Source of the DNA: Modestobacter versicolor
Lineage (GTDB): Bacteria > Actinomycetota > Actinomycetes > Mycobacteriales > Geodermatophilaceae
DNA length: 64,000 bases
Reading direction: 5' to 3'
Assembly (NCBI RefSeq): GCF_014195485.1
Contig: NZ_JACIBU010000002.1
Location: 1-64,000, forward strand
Under the pieces are notes generated by a model. It searched no databases and was not told where the DNA came from. It worked only from the letters and a program-made list of their open reading frames with translations. The stretch's first letter is position 1. Each line of letters starts with the position of its first letter. The position numbers were made by a program, and so were the translations under genes. Below, in pieces: positions 16,518 through 24,686 of the stretch.

Positions 16518-17710
16518 CCGCAGTGACGCTCCCCATCGACGGCTTCGCCGACACCCTCCCGGCGATGCTGGCCGACCTGGCGGCGCTGGTGACCTGCGAG
16601 TCGCCGTCGGCCGACCTGGCCGCGGTCGCCGCCGGCGCCGAGCAGGTCGCCCGGCTGGGCACCCGGTCGCTGGGGACCGAGCCCGAGGTGCTGGTGCTGG
16701 CGGGCTGCACCCACCTGCGGTGGCGGCTGGGCACCGGCCCGCGCCGGCTGCTGCTGCTCTGCCACCAGGACACGGTCTGGCCGCTGGGCACCCTGGCGAC
16801 CATCCCCTGGTCGGTCACCGACGGCGTGGTGCGCGGCCCGGGGTGCTTCGACATGAAGGCCGGCATCGTGCTGGCGTTCACCGTGCTGTCCCGGCTGCAG
16901 GCGGCCGGCACCGACCTGGACGGCGTGACCGTGCTGGTCACCGGCGACGAGGAGATCGGCTCCCCCACCTCCGCCGACCTGATCCGCGCCGAGGCGACCG
17001 GCTGCCGCGCGGTGCTCGTGCTGGAGGCCAGCGCCGACGGCGGTGCGCTGAAGACCGGCCGCAAGGGCGCCTCGCTGTACGAGCTGGCGGTCACCGGCCG
17101 CGCCGCGCACGCCGGGCTGGAGCCGGAGAAGGGCGTGAGCAGCACCATCGAGCTGGCCCACCAGGTCCTCGCGGTCGCCGCGCTCGCCGACCCGGCCCAC
17201 GGGACGACGGTCACCCCCACGGTGCTGACCTCCGGGACGACGACCAACACCGTGCCGGCCGCCGGCACGCTGGGCGTCGACGTCCGGGCGCTGACCGCCG
17301 CCGAGCAGCAGCGGGTCGACGCCGGCATGCGGGCGCTCACCCCGGTGCTGCCCGGTGCCCGGCTCGAGCTGCGCGGTGGCATCAACCGCCCGCCGCTGGA
17401 GGAGGCGTCCTCGGCGGCCCTGTTCGCGCTGGCCGGGACGGTGTCGGCCGGGCTCGGGCTGCCCGCCCCGGTGGGCGTGACCGTCGGCGGCGCCTCGGAC
17501 GGCAACTTCACCGCCGGCATCGGGGTGCCCACCCTCGACGGCCTGGGCGCGGTCGGCGGTGGTGCGCACGCCGCCGGCGAGCACGTCCTCGCCGCCGAGC
17601 TGCCCGGCCGCGCCGCGCTGCTGGCCGGGCTGGTCACCGCGGTGCTGGCCGACGGGGACGGTGCGGGCGTCGGCGTCGGCGTCCCGGACGAAGAGCCCGA
17701 CGGTGAATGA
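16514..17710 (+). CDS. M20 family metallopeptidase / N-acyl amino acid deacylase
   Basis: A 398-residue zinc hydrolase of the carboxypeptidase G2 / ArgE-DapE group. The first metal ligands are in LCHQDTVWP (His84, with Asp86 next to it), the bridging Asp113 is in CFDMKAG, and the catalytic Glu146 and ligand Glu147 are in GDEEIGS. The dimerisation-domain segment GRAAHAGLEPEKG is also present. Family members remove an acyl group or a C-terminal residue. Because the next two genes encode a GNAT transferase and an NSAR-type racemase, the best specific role is hydrolysis of N-succinyl-L-amino acids to free L-amino acids, as in the Geobacillus pathway. That role is inference. Start and preceding stop overlap by 4 bp. 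Confidence 0.87.
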   Translation: MTAVTLPIDGFADTLPAMLADLAALVTCESPSADLAAVAAGAEQVARLGTRSLGTEPEVLVLAGCTHLRWRLGTGPRRLLLLCHQDTVWPLGTLATIPWSVTDGVVRGPGCFDMKAGIVLAFTVLSRLQAAGTDLDGVTVLVTGDEEIGSPTSADLIRAEATGCRAVLVLEASADGGALKTGRKGASLYELAVTGRAAHAGLEPEKGVSSTIELAHQVLAVAALADPAHGTTVTPTVLTSGTTTNTVPAAGTLGVDVRALTAAEQQRVDAGMRALTPVLPGARLELRGGINRPPLEEASSAALFALAGTVSAGLGLPAPVGVTVGGASDGNFTAGIGVPTLDGLGAVGGGAHAAGEHVLAAELPGRAALLAGLVTAVLADGDGAGVGVGVPDEEPDGE

Positions 17711-17750
17711 GGGTGGCGCACCAAGCCCGGCGGGGTCTCCCCGCCCGACG

Positions 17751-18698
17751 ATGGTCCGCGTGACCGACCTCATCGCCGAGACGGCGGCCGTCGCTGCCCG
17801 GCCCCCGTCGACCGCGGCAGCCGCGGCCTGGCTCGCGGCCACCGCGGCCGCCGCCGAGTCGGGGGTGCGCATCGTCGAGCTGGGCGACCTGCACGACCTG
17901 CGCGACGTCCAGGCGCTCTTCGACTCGATCTGGAACCCGGCGCCGGACAACCGGCCGGTCACCATCGAGCTGATGCGGGCGCTGACCAAGGCCGGCAACC
18001 CGCTGACCGGCGCCTACGAGGGCACCCGGCTGGTCGGGGCCTGCGTGGGGTTCTTCGGTGCGCCCGGCGGCACCTCGCTGCACAGCCACGTCACCGGGGT
18101 GGCGCGGACCGCGCAGCGGCGCAGCATCGGCCGGGCGCTCAAGCTGCACCAGCGCGCCTGGGCGCTGGACCGCGGGATCACCCGGATCACCTGGACCTTC
18201 GACCCGCTGGTGCGCCGCAACGCGTGGTTCAACCTGAGCCGGCTGGGCGCCACACCGCTGGAGTACCTGCCCGACTTCTACGGCCGGATGGACGACACCA
18301 TCAACGCCGACGACCAGTCCGACCGGCTGCTCACCGCCTGGGCGCTGGACAGCGACCCGGTGGTGCGGGCCGTCGCCGGCGAGCCGGTGCAGGTCGACCT
18401 GGCCGGCCTGCTGGCCGCCGGTGCGGTCGCCGTCGTCGCCCCCGGGCCCGACGGCGCCCCGGTGGTCTCGCCCGGCGCCACCGGCCACCCCTGGCTGGTG
18501 GCGGTGCCGCCGGACGTGGAGACGCTCCGCGCGCGGGCACCGCAGCTGGCAGCGCAGTGGCGGCTGGCGGTGCGCGAGGCGCTCGGCGGTGCGCTGGACG
18601 CCGGCGCCCGGGTGCACGGGTTCGCCCGCGAGGGCTGGTACGTCGTCGACGGCGTGGCCCCGGCCGGCGCCCCGGAGCCTGGGAGGGCCACCCCGTGA
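17751..18698 (+). CDS. COG3375-type GNAT acyltransferase, probable D-amino acid N-succinyltransferase
   Basis: A 315-residue protein with a GNAT fold in residues about 40-200, including the acyl-CoA-binding-like stretch AQRRSIGRALKLHQRAWAL, and the very characteristic WTFDPLVRRNAWFNLSRLGA and EYLPDFYGRMDDTINADD segments of COG3375 proteins. In Geobacillus kaustophilus a GNAT protein beside an NSAR-type racemase was shown to succinylate D-amino acids using succinyl-CoA. The gene order here (M20, GNAT, NSAR) supports the same reaction. A GTG 48 bp upstream, overlapping the M20 gene, and a GTG 9 bp downstream are alternative starts. Its stop overlaps the next start by 4 bp (GTGA). Confidence 0.85.
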   Translation: MVRVTDLIAETAAVAARPPSTAAAAAWLAATAAAAESGVRIVELGDLHDLRDVQALFDSIWNPAPDNRPVTIELMRALTKAGNPLTGAYEGTRLVGACVGFFGAPGGTSLHSHVTGVARTAQRRSIGRALKLHQRAWALDRGITRITWTFDPLVRRNAWFNLSRLGATPLEYLPDFYGRMDDTINADDQSDRLLTAWALDSDPVVRAVAGEPVQVDLAGLLAAGAVAVVAPGPDGAPVVSPGATGHPWLVAVPPDVETLRARAPQLAAQWRLAVREALGGALDAGARVHGFAREGWYVVDGVAPAGAPEPGRATP

Positions 18699-19801
18699 AG
18701 CTCGAGTCCGTCGAACTGCGGCGCATCGCGATGCCGCTGGTGGCGCCGTTCCGCACCTCCTTCGGCACCCAGACCGCCCGCGACATCCTGCTGGTGCGGG
18801 TGCGCACCGACGTCGGCGAGGGCTGGGGCGAGTGCGCGGCGCTGGCCGACCCGCGCTACTCCGCCGAGTACGTCGACGGTGCGGCCGACGTGCTGCGCCG
18901 CTTCCTGGTGCCCGCCGTCGCCACCGCCGACGACCTCGACGCGTACGCCGTCGGCCGGGTGCTCGAGCCCTTCAGCGGCCACTGGATGGCCAAGGCCGCG
19001 CTGGAGACCGCCGTCCTGGACGCCGAGCTGCGCGCCGCCGGCCGCTCCTTCGGCTCGTTCCTGGGCGCGGCGACCGACCGGGTGCCCTGCGGGGTCTCGG
19101 TCGGGATCATGGACTCCGTCGACGCCCTGCTCGACGCCGTCGGCGGGTACGTCGACGCCGGCTACCTGCGGATCAAGCTGAAGATCGAGCCAGGCTGGGA
19201 CCTCGAGCCGGTGCGCGCCGTGCGCGAGCGGTTCGGCGACATCGCCCTGCAGGTCGACGCCAACACCGCCTACACGGTCTCCGACGCCCGGCACCTGGCG
19301 AAGCTGGACCCCTTCGAGCTGCTGCTCATCGAGCAGCCGCTGCCCGAGGACGACGTGCTCGGCCACGCGCAGCTGGCCCGGTCGGTGCGCACCCCGATCT
19401 GCCTGGACGAGTCGATCACCTCGGCGCGGACCGCCGCGGCCGCGATCACCCTGAGCGCCTGCTCGATCGTCAACGTCAAGCCGGCCCGGGTCGGTGGCTA
19501 CCTGGAGGCCCGCCGGATCCACGACATGTGCGCGGCGCACGGCGTCCCGGTCTGGTGCGGCGGGATGCTGGAGACCGGGCTGGGGCGGGCGGCGAACGTC
19601 GCGCTGGCCGCGCTGCCGAACTTCACGCTGCCCGGCGACACCTCCGCCTCCGACCGCTACTACGCCACCGACATCACCCCGCCGTTCGTGCTCGAGGACG
19701 GGCACCTGCGGGTGCCGACCGGCCCCGGCCTGGGTGTGGAGCCCGACCCGGTGCTGCTCGACGAGGTGACCACCACGGTCGAGGAGCTCTCCCTGCGCTG
19801 A
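18695..19801 (+). CDS. NSAR/OSBS-type enolase-superfamily enzyme, probable N-succinylamino acid racemase
   Basis: A 368-residue member of the muconate-lactonising subgroup. The catalytic KxK pair is Lys161/Lys163, the magnesium ligands are Asp188, Glu213 and Asp238, and the second base is Lys262 in NVKPARVGG. These positions match the Amycolatopsis N-acylamino acid racemase almost exactly. An Arg three residues after the second Lys, reported to favour racemase activity in this subfamily, is present (Arg265). The enzyme could also make o-succinylbenzoate for menaquinone, but no other men gene is nearby, while an N-succinyltransferase and a deacylase are directly upstream. The GTG start has GGGAGG upstream and overlaps the preceding stop. 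Confidence 0.9.
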   Translation: MKLESVELRRIAMPLVAPFRTSFGTQTARDILLVRVRTDVGEGWGECAALADPRYSAEYVDGAADVLRRFLVPAVATADDLDAYAVGRVLEPFSGHWMAKAALETAVLDAELRAAGRSFGSFLGAATDRVPCGVSVGIMDSVDALLDAVGGYVDAGYLRIKLKIEPGWDLEPVRAVRERFGDIALQVDANTAYTVSDARHLAKLDPFELLLIEQPLPEDDVLGHAQLARSVRTPICLDESITSARTAAAAITLSACSIVNVKPARVGGYLEARRIHDMCAAHGVPVWCGGMLETGLGRAANVALAALPNFTLPGDTSASDRYYATDITPPFVLEDGHLRVPTGPGLGVEPDPVLLDEVTTTVEELSLR

Positions 19802-19804
19802 CCG

Positions 19805-19884
19805 CCGTTCGTCCGTCGGCACCAGAGGGCAGCGGTCCAGTGGTGCGACCGGACCACCTGAAGGCCGGGCGGCGGCCCTAGGGT
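19805..19884 (+). promoter_or_regulatory. promoter region of the PucR-type regulator gene
   Basis: This 90-bp gap holds the 9-mer CCGTTCGTC (19805-19813), also found upstream of both S12 hydrolase loci, and an imperfect inverted repeat CAGTGGT-N8-ACCACCTG (19838-19860). TAGGGT at 19879-19884 lies 7 nt before the GTG, the spacing of a leaderless actinobacterial -10 element. Autoregulation is inferred. Confidence 0.45.
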
Positions 19885-19891
19885 CGGCGTC

Positions 19892-21589
19892 GTGAGCCTG
19901 TCTGCGATCACCGCCCCGGGCCTGTCCGCGCTGACCCAGCCGCGGGCGGTGCCCCCGCGCGCCAGCCTCGGCCACCTGCTCGACCACCTCGGGACGACGC
20001 TGCTCGAGGTCGCCGCCGGCGAGCCGACGCTGCCGCTGGCCGAGCAGGGCGTCGGTGGCGTGGTCATCCACGACCCGGTCGACGCCCCGGTGCTGCCCTC
20101 CCGCGCGCTGGTGCTCGGCGTCGGCGTGCACGAGCCCGACGACGTCCTGGCCCTGCTGGAGCAGACCGCCGCCGCCGGCGGGGCCGGGCTGGTCGTGCGG
20201 GCCCCGGCCCCGGCCGACCCGCGGATCACCGCCGTCGCCGAGCGCACCGGCACCGTGCTGCTGGCGCTCACCCGCGGCGCCAGCTGGAACCAGCTGGCCA
20301 CCCTGGTCCGCTCGCTGCTGGGCGAGGGCCAGGTCGGGACGGCGGAGCCGGAGTCGCTGGGCGGGGTGCCGGCCGGCGACCTGTTCGCGCTGGCCAACGC
20401 GATCGGCTCGCTGCTGGACGCGCCGGTGACCATCGAGGACCGCAGCTCCCGGATCCTGGCCTTCTCCGGCCGGCAGGACGAGGCCGACGAGTCCCGGATC
20501 CAGACGATCCTCGGCCGCCAGGTGCCCGACCGGTTCACCCGCGGGCTGGAGGCGCACGGGGTGTTCCGGCAGCTGTACGGCAGCGACCGGCCGGTGTGGA
20601 TGCCGCCGGACGTGCTGTCGATGCCGGAGGTGACGGTCTCCCGGGTGGCGATCGCGGTGCGCGCCGGCGACGAGATCCTCGGGACGATCTGGGCGGCCGT
20701 CGACGCCCCGCTGGACGCCGCCCGCGAGCAGAGCCTGGTCGACTCCGCGAAGCTCGTCGCCCTGCACCTGCTGCGGATGCGGGCCGGCGCGGACGTCGAG
20801 CGCCGGCTGGCCAGCGAGCTGGTCGCCACCGCGCTGGAGGGCGGGCCGGGCACGGTCGACGCGCTGAGCCGGCTGGGGCTGGCCGGCCGCCCGCTGGTCG
20901 TGCTGGCCATGGGGCTCACCGAGGCCGACGCCGAGCCGGGCACGCTGAGCCTGGCCCGGCGGGAGGCCGAGCGGCAGCGCTCCGCCGACGCCCTCGCCGT
21001 CCACCTGTCCGCGCTGCACCCGGGCTCCGTCGTCGCCGTGGTGGGCGGGGTCTGCTACGCCGTCCTGCCGGTGACCGTCGACCCGATCGGCGCCGCCGAC
21101 GAGCGGGCCGCGGCGGTGGCGGCGGAGTTCCTGCAGCGCACCGGGGGCCGGGTGCCCGGCATGATCGGCGTCGGCGTGGTCGCCCCCGACGTCTCCGCGC
21201 TCACCCGTTCCCGGGACAGCGCCGACCGCGCGCTGCGGGTGCTGCGCTCGGGCACCTCCTCGCGGCGGGTCGCCCGGGCCTCCGACGTGCACATCGAGTC
21301 GCTGATGCTGCAGCTGGCCGACCTGGCCGCCGCCGAGGGCCACCAGACGTCCGGCCCGGTGGCCCGGCTGGCCGCCTACGACGCCGCGCACCGCACCCAG
21401 CTGGTCGAGACCCTGCGCGCCTGGCTGGACTCCTTCGGCGACGCCATCGCGGCCAGCGGCCGGGTGCACGTGCACCCCAACACCTTCCGCTACCGGCTGC
21501 GCCGGATCGGCGAGGTGGGCGGCATCGACCTGGACGACGCCGACTCCCGGTTCGCCGCGATGCTGGAGCTGCGCCTGCTCCGCTGGTGA
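19892..21589 (+). CDS. PucR family transcriptional regulator
   Basis: A 565-residue regulator. The N-terminal part (to about residue 130) resembles the PucR purine-catabolism ligand domain, a GAF-like middle part follows (around 165-290, VTIEDRSSRILAFSGRQDEA), and the C-terminal PucR helix-turn-helix has the family signature HVHPNTFRYRLRRIGEVGGI. PucR-type activators usually control nearby catabolic genes in response to a substrate. It lies 90 bp after the racemase gene on the same strand with its own leaderless-type promoter, so it is the natural regulator of the D/L amino-acid operon. That assignment is inferred from position and shared promoter motifs. Confidence 0.88.
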   Translation: MSLSAITAPGLSALTQPRAVPPRASLGHLLDHLGTTLLEVAAGEPTLPLAEQGVGGVVIHDPVDAPVLPSRALVLGVGVHEPDDVLALLEQTAAAGGAGLVVRAPAPADPRITAVAERTGTVLLALTRGASWNQLATLVRSLLGEGQVGTAEPESLGGVPAGDLFALANAIGSLLDAPVTIEDRSSRILAFSGRQDEADESRIQTILGRQVPDRFTRGLEAHGVFRQLYGSDRPVWMPPDVLSMPEVTVSRVAIAVRAGDEILGTIWAAVDAPLDAAREQSLVDSAKLVALHLLRMRAGADVERRLASELVATALEGGPGTVDALSRLGLAGRPLVVLAMGLTEADAEPGTLSLARREAERQRSADALAVHLSALHPGSVVAVVGGVCYAVLPVTVDPIGAADERAAAVAAEFLQRTGGRVPGMIGVGVVAPDVSALTRSRDSADRALRVLRSGTSSRRVARASDVHIESLMLQLADLAAAEGHQTSGPVARLAAYDAAHRTQLVETLRAWLDSFGDAIAASGRVHVHPNTFRYRLRRIGEVGGIDLDDADSRFAAMLELRLLRW

Positions 21590-21631
21590 GCCGCCGCCGG
21601 GCTGTCGGTGGTGCTGGCTACGGTGCCCCGC

Positions 21632-22960
21632 GTGCACCGCGGCATGGTCGTCCTGGTCCTCTGCGCGGTGCAGTTCGTCGACGTGCTGGGCGTGACCAGC
21701 ACGACGACCGCCATCCCGGCGGTGCTCGACGGCCTGGACGCCCCCGGTTCTGCGGCCGGGCCGCTGGCGGTCGCCTACCCGATGTTCTTCGGCGGGCTGC
21801 TGGTCCTCGGCGCCCGGCTGGGTGACCGGTACGGCTCCCGGCGGGTGCTGGCCGGCGGGGTCGTCGTCTTCACCGTCGCGGCAGCCGCGGGTGGCGTCGC
21901 GCAGGACGTCGGCCAGCTGCTCGTCGTCCGGGCGGTGCAGGGCGGCGCGGCCGCCGTCTGCGTGCCCTGCGCGCTGCGGCTGCTGCTGGTCGCCGCCGGC
22001 TCCGGCCGCGACCGGGCCGGCGCGCTGGCGCTGTGGAGCGCCTCGGGAGCGGTGGCCGGCGCCGCCGGGTTCCTGGTCGGCGGCCTGCTCACCGACGTCT
22101 GGGGCTGGCGCTCGGTCTTCTGGGTCAACGTGCCGATCGGGGTGCTGCTGCTCGCCGCGCTGCTCCGGGCGGTCCCGGCACCGCCGCCGGAGGCGCCCGG
22201 CGCGCACCTGGACCTGCCGGGTGCCGGACTGCTGATCGGTGCGGTGATGGCCGTCGTCGCCGGCGCCTCGCTGGTCGAGTCACCGGCGTCCCGGCCGGCG
22301 GGGGTGGCGCTCGCCGTCGCCGGCGCGGGCATCGGGCTGCTCTTCGTCCGCCAGCAGCGGCGCAGCCGCGGGCCGCTCCTGCCCGCCGGGGCGGTGCGCT
22401 CGCCGCAGCTGCGCGCCGGCACTGTCGTCTCCTTCGTCAACACCGCGACGACGAGCTCGGCGGCGGTGCTGGCGACGCTCGTGCTGCAGGACCGGCTGGG
22501 CGCCTCACCGCTGCAGGCCGGGCTCGCGCTGCTGCCGATCAGCGTCGCCGCGGTGGTCGGCTCGGCGGCGACCCGGCCGCTGACCGCCCGCCTGCCGATG
22601 CGGGTCGTCGGAGGTGCCGGGCTGCTGGGCATCTGCGCCGGCAACGTGCTGCTGGCCGCCACCTTCGGCACCGCCTGGGGCGTGGTGGCCGGGGGCGCGG
22701 TGATCGGGCTCGGGCTCGGGGCGGCCTCGGTGGCCGGCAACTCGATCGGCACCGAGGTGGCCCCGGAGCTGGAGGGCAGCGCGTCCGGCGTGCTCAACAC
22801 CGGCGCCCAGCTGGGCACCGCGCTGGGCGTGGCCGCGCTGGTGCTGGTGGCGGCCGGCGACCTCGGCCCGCTGCCGGGCACCGCGCTGGCCTGGGCGGTG
22901 GCGGCGCTGGCGGCGGCGGGCTGCGCGGCGTGGCTGGTGCGGTCACCCGCCCTGCGCTGA
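21632..22960 (+). CDS. MFS transporter, DHA2-like drug or metabolite exporter
   Basis: A 442-residue membrane protein with about fourteen hydrophobic segments, as in the DHA2 family of drug:proton antiporters. GARLGDRYGSRRVL is the conserved loop-2 motif, and GGLLTDVWGWRSVFWVNVPIG is the motif C/D2 region typical of EmrB/QacA relatives. The substrate is unknown. The GTG start was chosen because TACGGT lies 7 nt upstream (leaderless pattern); an in-frame GTG 24 bp earlier has no ribosome-binding site. It ends by overlapping the convergent YafY-type gene by 18 bp. Confidence 0.85.
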   Translation: MHRGMVVLVLCAVQFVDVLGVTSTTTAIPAVLDGLDAPGSAAGPLAVAYPMFFGGLLVLGARLGDRYGSRRVLAGGVVVFTVAAAAGGVAQDVGQLLVVRAVQGGAAAVCVPCALRLLLVAAGSGRDRAGALALWSASGAVAGAAGFLVGGLLTDVWGWRSVFWVNVPIGVLLLAALLRAVPAPPPEAPGAHLDLPGAGLLIGAVMAVVAGASLVESPASRPAGVALAVAGAGIGLLFVRQQRRSRGPLLPAGAVRSPQLRAGTVVSFVNTATTSSAAVLATLVLQDRLGASPLQAGLALLPISVAAVVGSAATRPLTARLPMRVVGGAGLLGICAGNVLLAATFGTAWGVVAGGAVIGLGLGAASVAGNSIGTEVAPELEGSASGVLNTGAQLGTALGVAALVLVAAGDLGPLPGTALAWAVAALAAAGCAAWLVRSPALR

Positions 22961-23938
22961 CCCGCCCTGCACCGACCCGCCCTCGGCCGACCGCTGGAAC
23001 CTGGCCGCCCACTCGGCCAGCCGCTCGCGCAGCTCGGCCGGGGCGACCACGGTGAACTCCGCGCGCACCGCGCCCAGGACCAGCGCTGCCCAGTCGAGCA
23101 CGTCGGTCTCCAGGTGCACCCGGCAGCGGTCCGCGCCGTCGTCCTCGACCCGCACCCACTGGCCGACCCGGTCCCGGACGACGGCCCCCGGGGCCTCGAC
23201 CACGGCCTCCACGACGTGGGCGGAGCGGAACTGGTCGATGCCGGCCCGGACGAACGCCGCCGCGTCGTCGGCCGGCAGCGGGCGAGGCGCGAACCGGGCG
23301 CCGGTACCGCGCACCGCCGTCATCCGGTCCAGCCGGAAGCTGCGCCAGCCGCCGCGCTCCGGGTCGTAGGCGACCAGGTACCACCGCCGGCCGAGCGGGA
23401 CGAGGCGGTGCGGCTCGACCAGCCGCTCGGCGGGCTCGCCCCCGGCCGGGCTGTACCGGAAGCCGAGCCGGCCGGTGTCCCGGCAGGCCTGCGCGACCTC
23501 CACCAGCACCTGCGGGTCGACCGCCGGGCCGCCGTCGGACCAGGCCGGGGCGGGCACGGTCATCGCCCGCAGCGCGTCGACCCGGCGGCGCAGCCGGGCG
23601 GGCAGCACCGGCACGACCTTGGCCAGCGCGCGCACCGACGGCTCGGCCATCCCGGCCACCGCGCTGGACGCCGCAGTCTGCAGCCCGACGGTGAGCGCGA
23701 CCGCCTCGTCGTCGTCCAGCACCAGGGGCGGCAGCGACGCCCCGGCGGCCAGCCGGTAGCCGCCGTCGACGCCGGGCTGGGCCTCCACCGGGTAGCCCAG
23801 CTCCCGCAACCGGTCGACGTCCCGCCGGAGCGTGCGCACCGAGACGCCGAGCCGGTCGGCGAGGTCGGCGCCCGCCCAGTCGCGGCGGCCCTGCAGCAGG
23901 GTCAGCAGCCGCAGCGCCCGGTGCGTGGGGTCGGTCAT
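22943..23938 (-). CDS. YafY/WYL-domain transcriptional regulator
   Basis: A 331-residue regulator with an N-terminal winged helix of the DeoR/HTH_11 type (ADLADRLGVSVRTLRRDVDR, then LGYPVEAQPGVDGGYRL) and a WYL domain near residues 150-220 (VPLGRRWYLVAYDPERGGWR), followed by the WCX C-terminal extension. WYL domains sense nucleic acids or small ligands in several systems. Here the divergent DinB-like gene 95 bp away is the likely target, a common arrangement in actinobacteria. It ends in a short Gly/Ser/Gln repeat that overlaps the end of the convergent transporter gene. Confidence 0.9.
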   Translation of the reverse strand: MTDPTHRALRLLTLLQGRRDWAGADLADRLGVSVRTLRRDVDRLRELGYPVEAQPGVDGGYRLAAGASLPPLVLDDDEAVALTVGLQTAASSAVAGMAEPSVRALAKVVPVLPARLRRRVDALRAMTVPAPAWSDGGPAVDPQVLVEVAQACRDTGRLGFRYSPAGGEPAERLVEPHRLVPLGRRWYLVAYDPERGGWRSFRLDRMTAVRGTGARFAPRPLPADDAAAFVRAGIDQFRSAHVVEAVVEAPGAVVRDRVGQWVRVEDDGADRCRVHLETDVLDWAALVLGAVRAEFTVVAPAELRERLAEWAARFQRSAEGGSVQGGSAQGG

Positions 23939-24033
23939 GTCCTCAGCTTCCCATCAATTGCGGACAGGATCTGGCACCGATCGGCCCTAGCGTCGTCCGT
24001 GACCGTAGGACACCAGGGCGAAGGGGCACTCCG

Positions 24034-24549
24034 ATGACCACCAGCACGCTGACCAGCGAGCGGGCCGACCTGCTCGAGGCGCTGGCCACCCACCGCTTCC
24101 ACCTCACCCACACGGTGCAGGACCTCACCGACGACCAGGCCCGGCTGCGCCCCACGGTCAGCCAGCTGTCGCTGGGGGGGCTGGTCAAGCACGTCGCCGC
24201 CACCGAGCGGGGCTGGATCGACTTCGTGCTGCGGGGTGCGAGCGCCTTCCCCGCGCCCGACGAGGAGCTGTGGGCCGCCCGCGAGCTGGAGTTCACGCTG
24301 CTGCCCGACGAGACCCTGGAGGGCGTGCTGGCGGTCTACGCCGAGGTGGCGGCGCGCACCGACGAGCTGGTCAGGACCCTGCCGAGCCTGGACGTCGCGC
24401 ACCCGCTGCCCGAGGCGCCGTGGTTCGCGCCGGGCGCCTCGTGGTCGGCCCGGCGGGTGCTGGTGCACGTCGTCGCCGAGACCGCCCAGCACGCCGGCCA
24501 CGCCGACATCCTGCGGGAGACGATCGACGGCCAGAAGTCCATGGGCTGA
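24034..24549 (+). CDS. DinB family protein (DUF664-like)
   Basis: A 171-residue four-helix-bundle protein of the DinB/YfiT superfamily, which includes metal-dependent thiol-S-transferases using bacillithiol or mycothiol. Histidines at the expected places can form the metal site: LVKHVAATERGWIDF near residue 52 and VHVVAETAQHAGHADILRE near the C-terminus. The physiological substrate is unknown. It has its own start with weak ribosome-binding sequence and is divergent from the WYL regulator, which probably controls it. A perfect 24-bp palindrome follows the stop. Confidence 0.88.
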   Translation: MTTSTLTSERADLLEALATHRFHLTHTVQDLTDDQARLRPTVSQLSLGGLVKHVAATERGWIDFVLRGASAFPAPDEELWAARELEFTLLPDETLEGVLAVYAEVAARTDELVRTLPSLDVAHPLPEAPWFAPGASWSARRVLVHVVAETAQHAGHADILRETIDGQKSMG

Positions 24550-24557
24550 CCCGCTGA

Positions 24558-24581
24558 CCCCGAAGATGGCCATCTTCGGGG
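24558..24581. repeat. 24-bp perfect palindrome
   Basis: CCCCGAAGATGG joins directly to its complement CCATCTTCGGGG, with no loop, 9 bp after the DinB-like gene. It may terminate transcription, but the zero-spacer symmetry around AGATGGCCATCT looks more like an extragenic palindromic repeat or protein site. No second copy was noticed in the window. Confidence 0.6.
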
Positions 24582-24686
24582 ACGGGGGTGAGCAGGGGTC
24601 CGCCGAGGGCGTAACGGGGGCGCGCCCACGGACGGCGGATCGGGCGTTCACTGATTACTCGTAAGCGAGCGATCAGGGAGGACCCC

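Noticed and set aside
18695-19801. Menaquinone-pathway o-succinylbenzoate synthase (menC)
   Set aside because: The fold allows it, but no other men gene is present and the neighbours are an N-acyltransferase and an M20 deacylase, which fit the racemase role better.
18278-22207. 1309-codon open frame on the minus strand
   Set aside because: It runs opposite the racemase and PucR genes, which have clear domains; the composition is that of a shadow frame.
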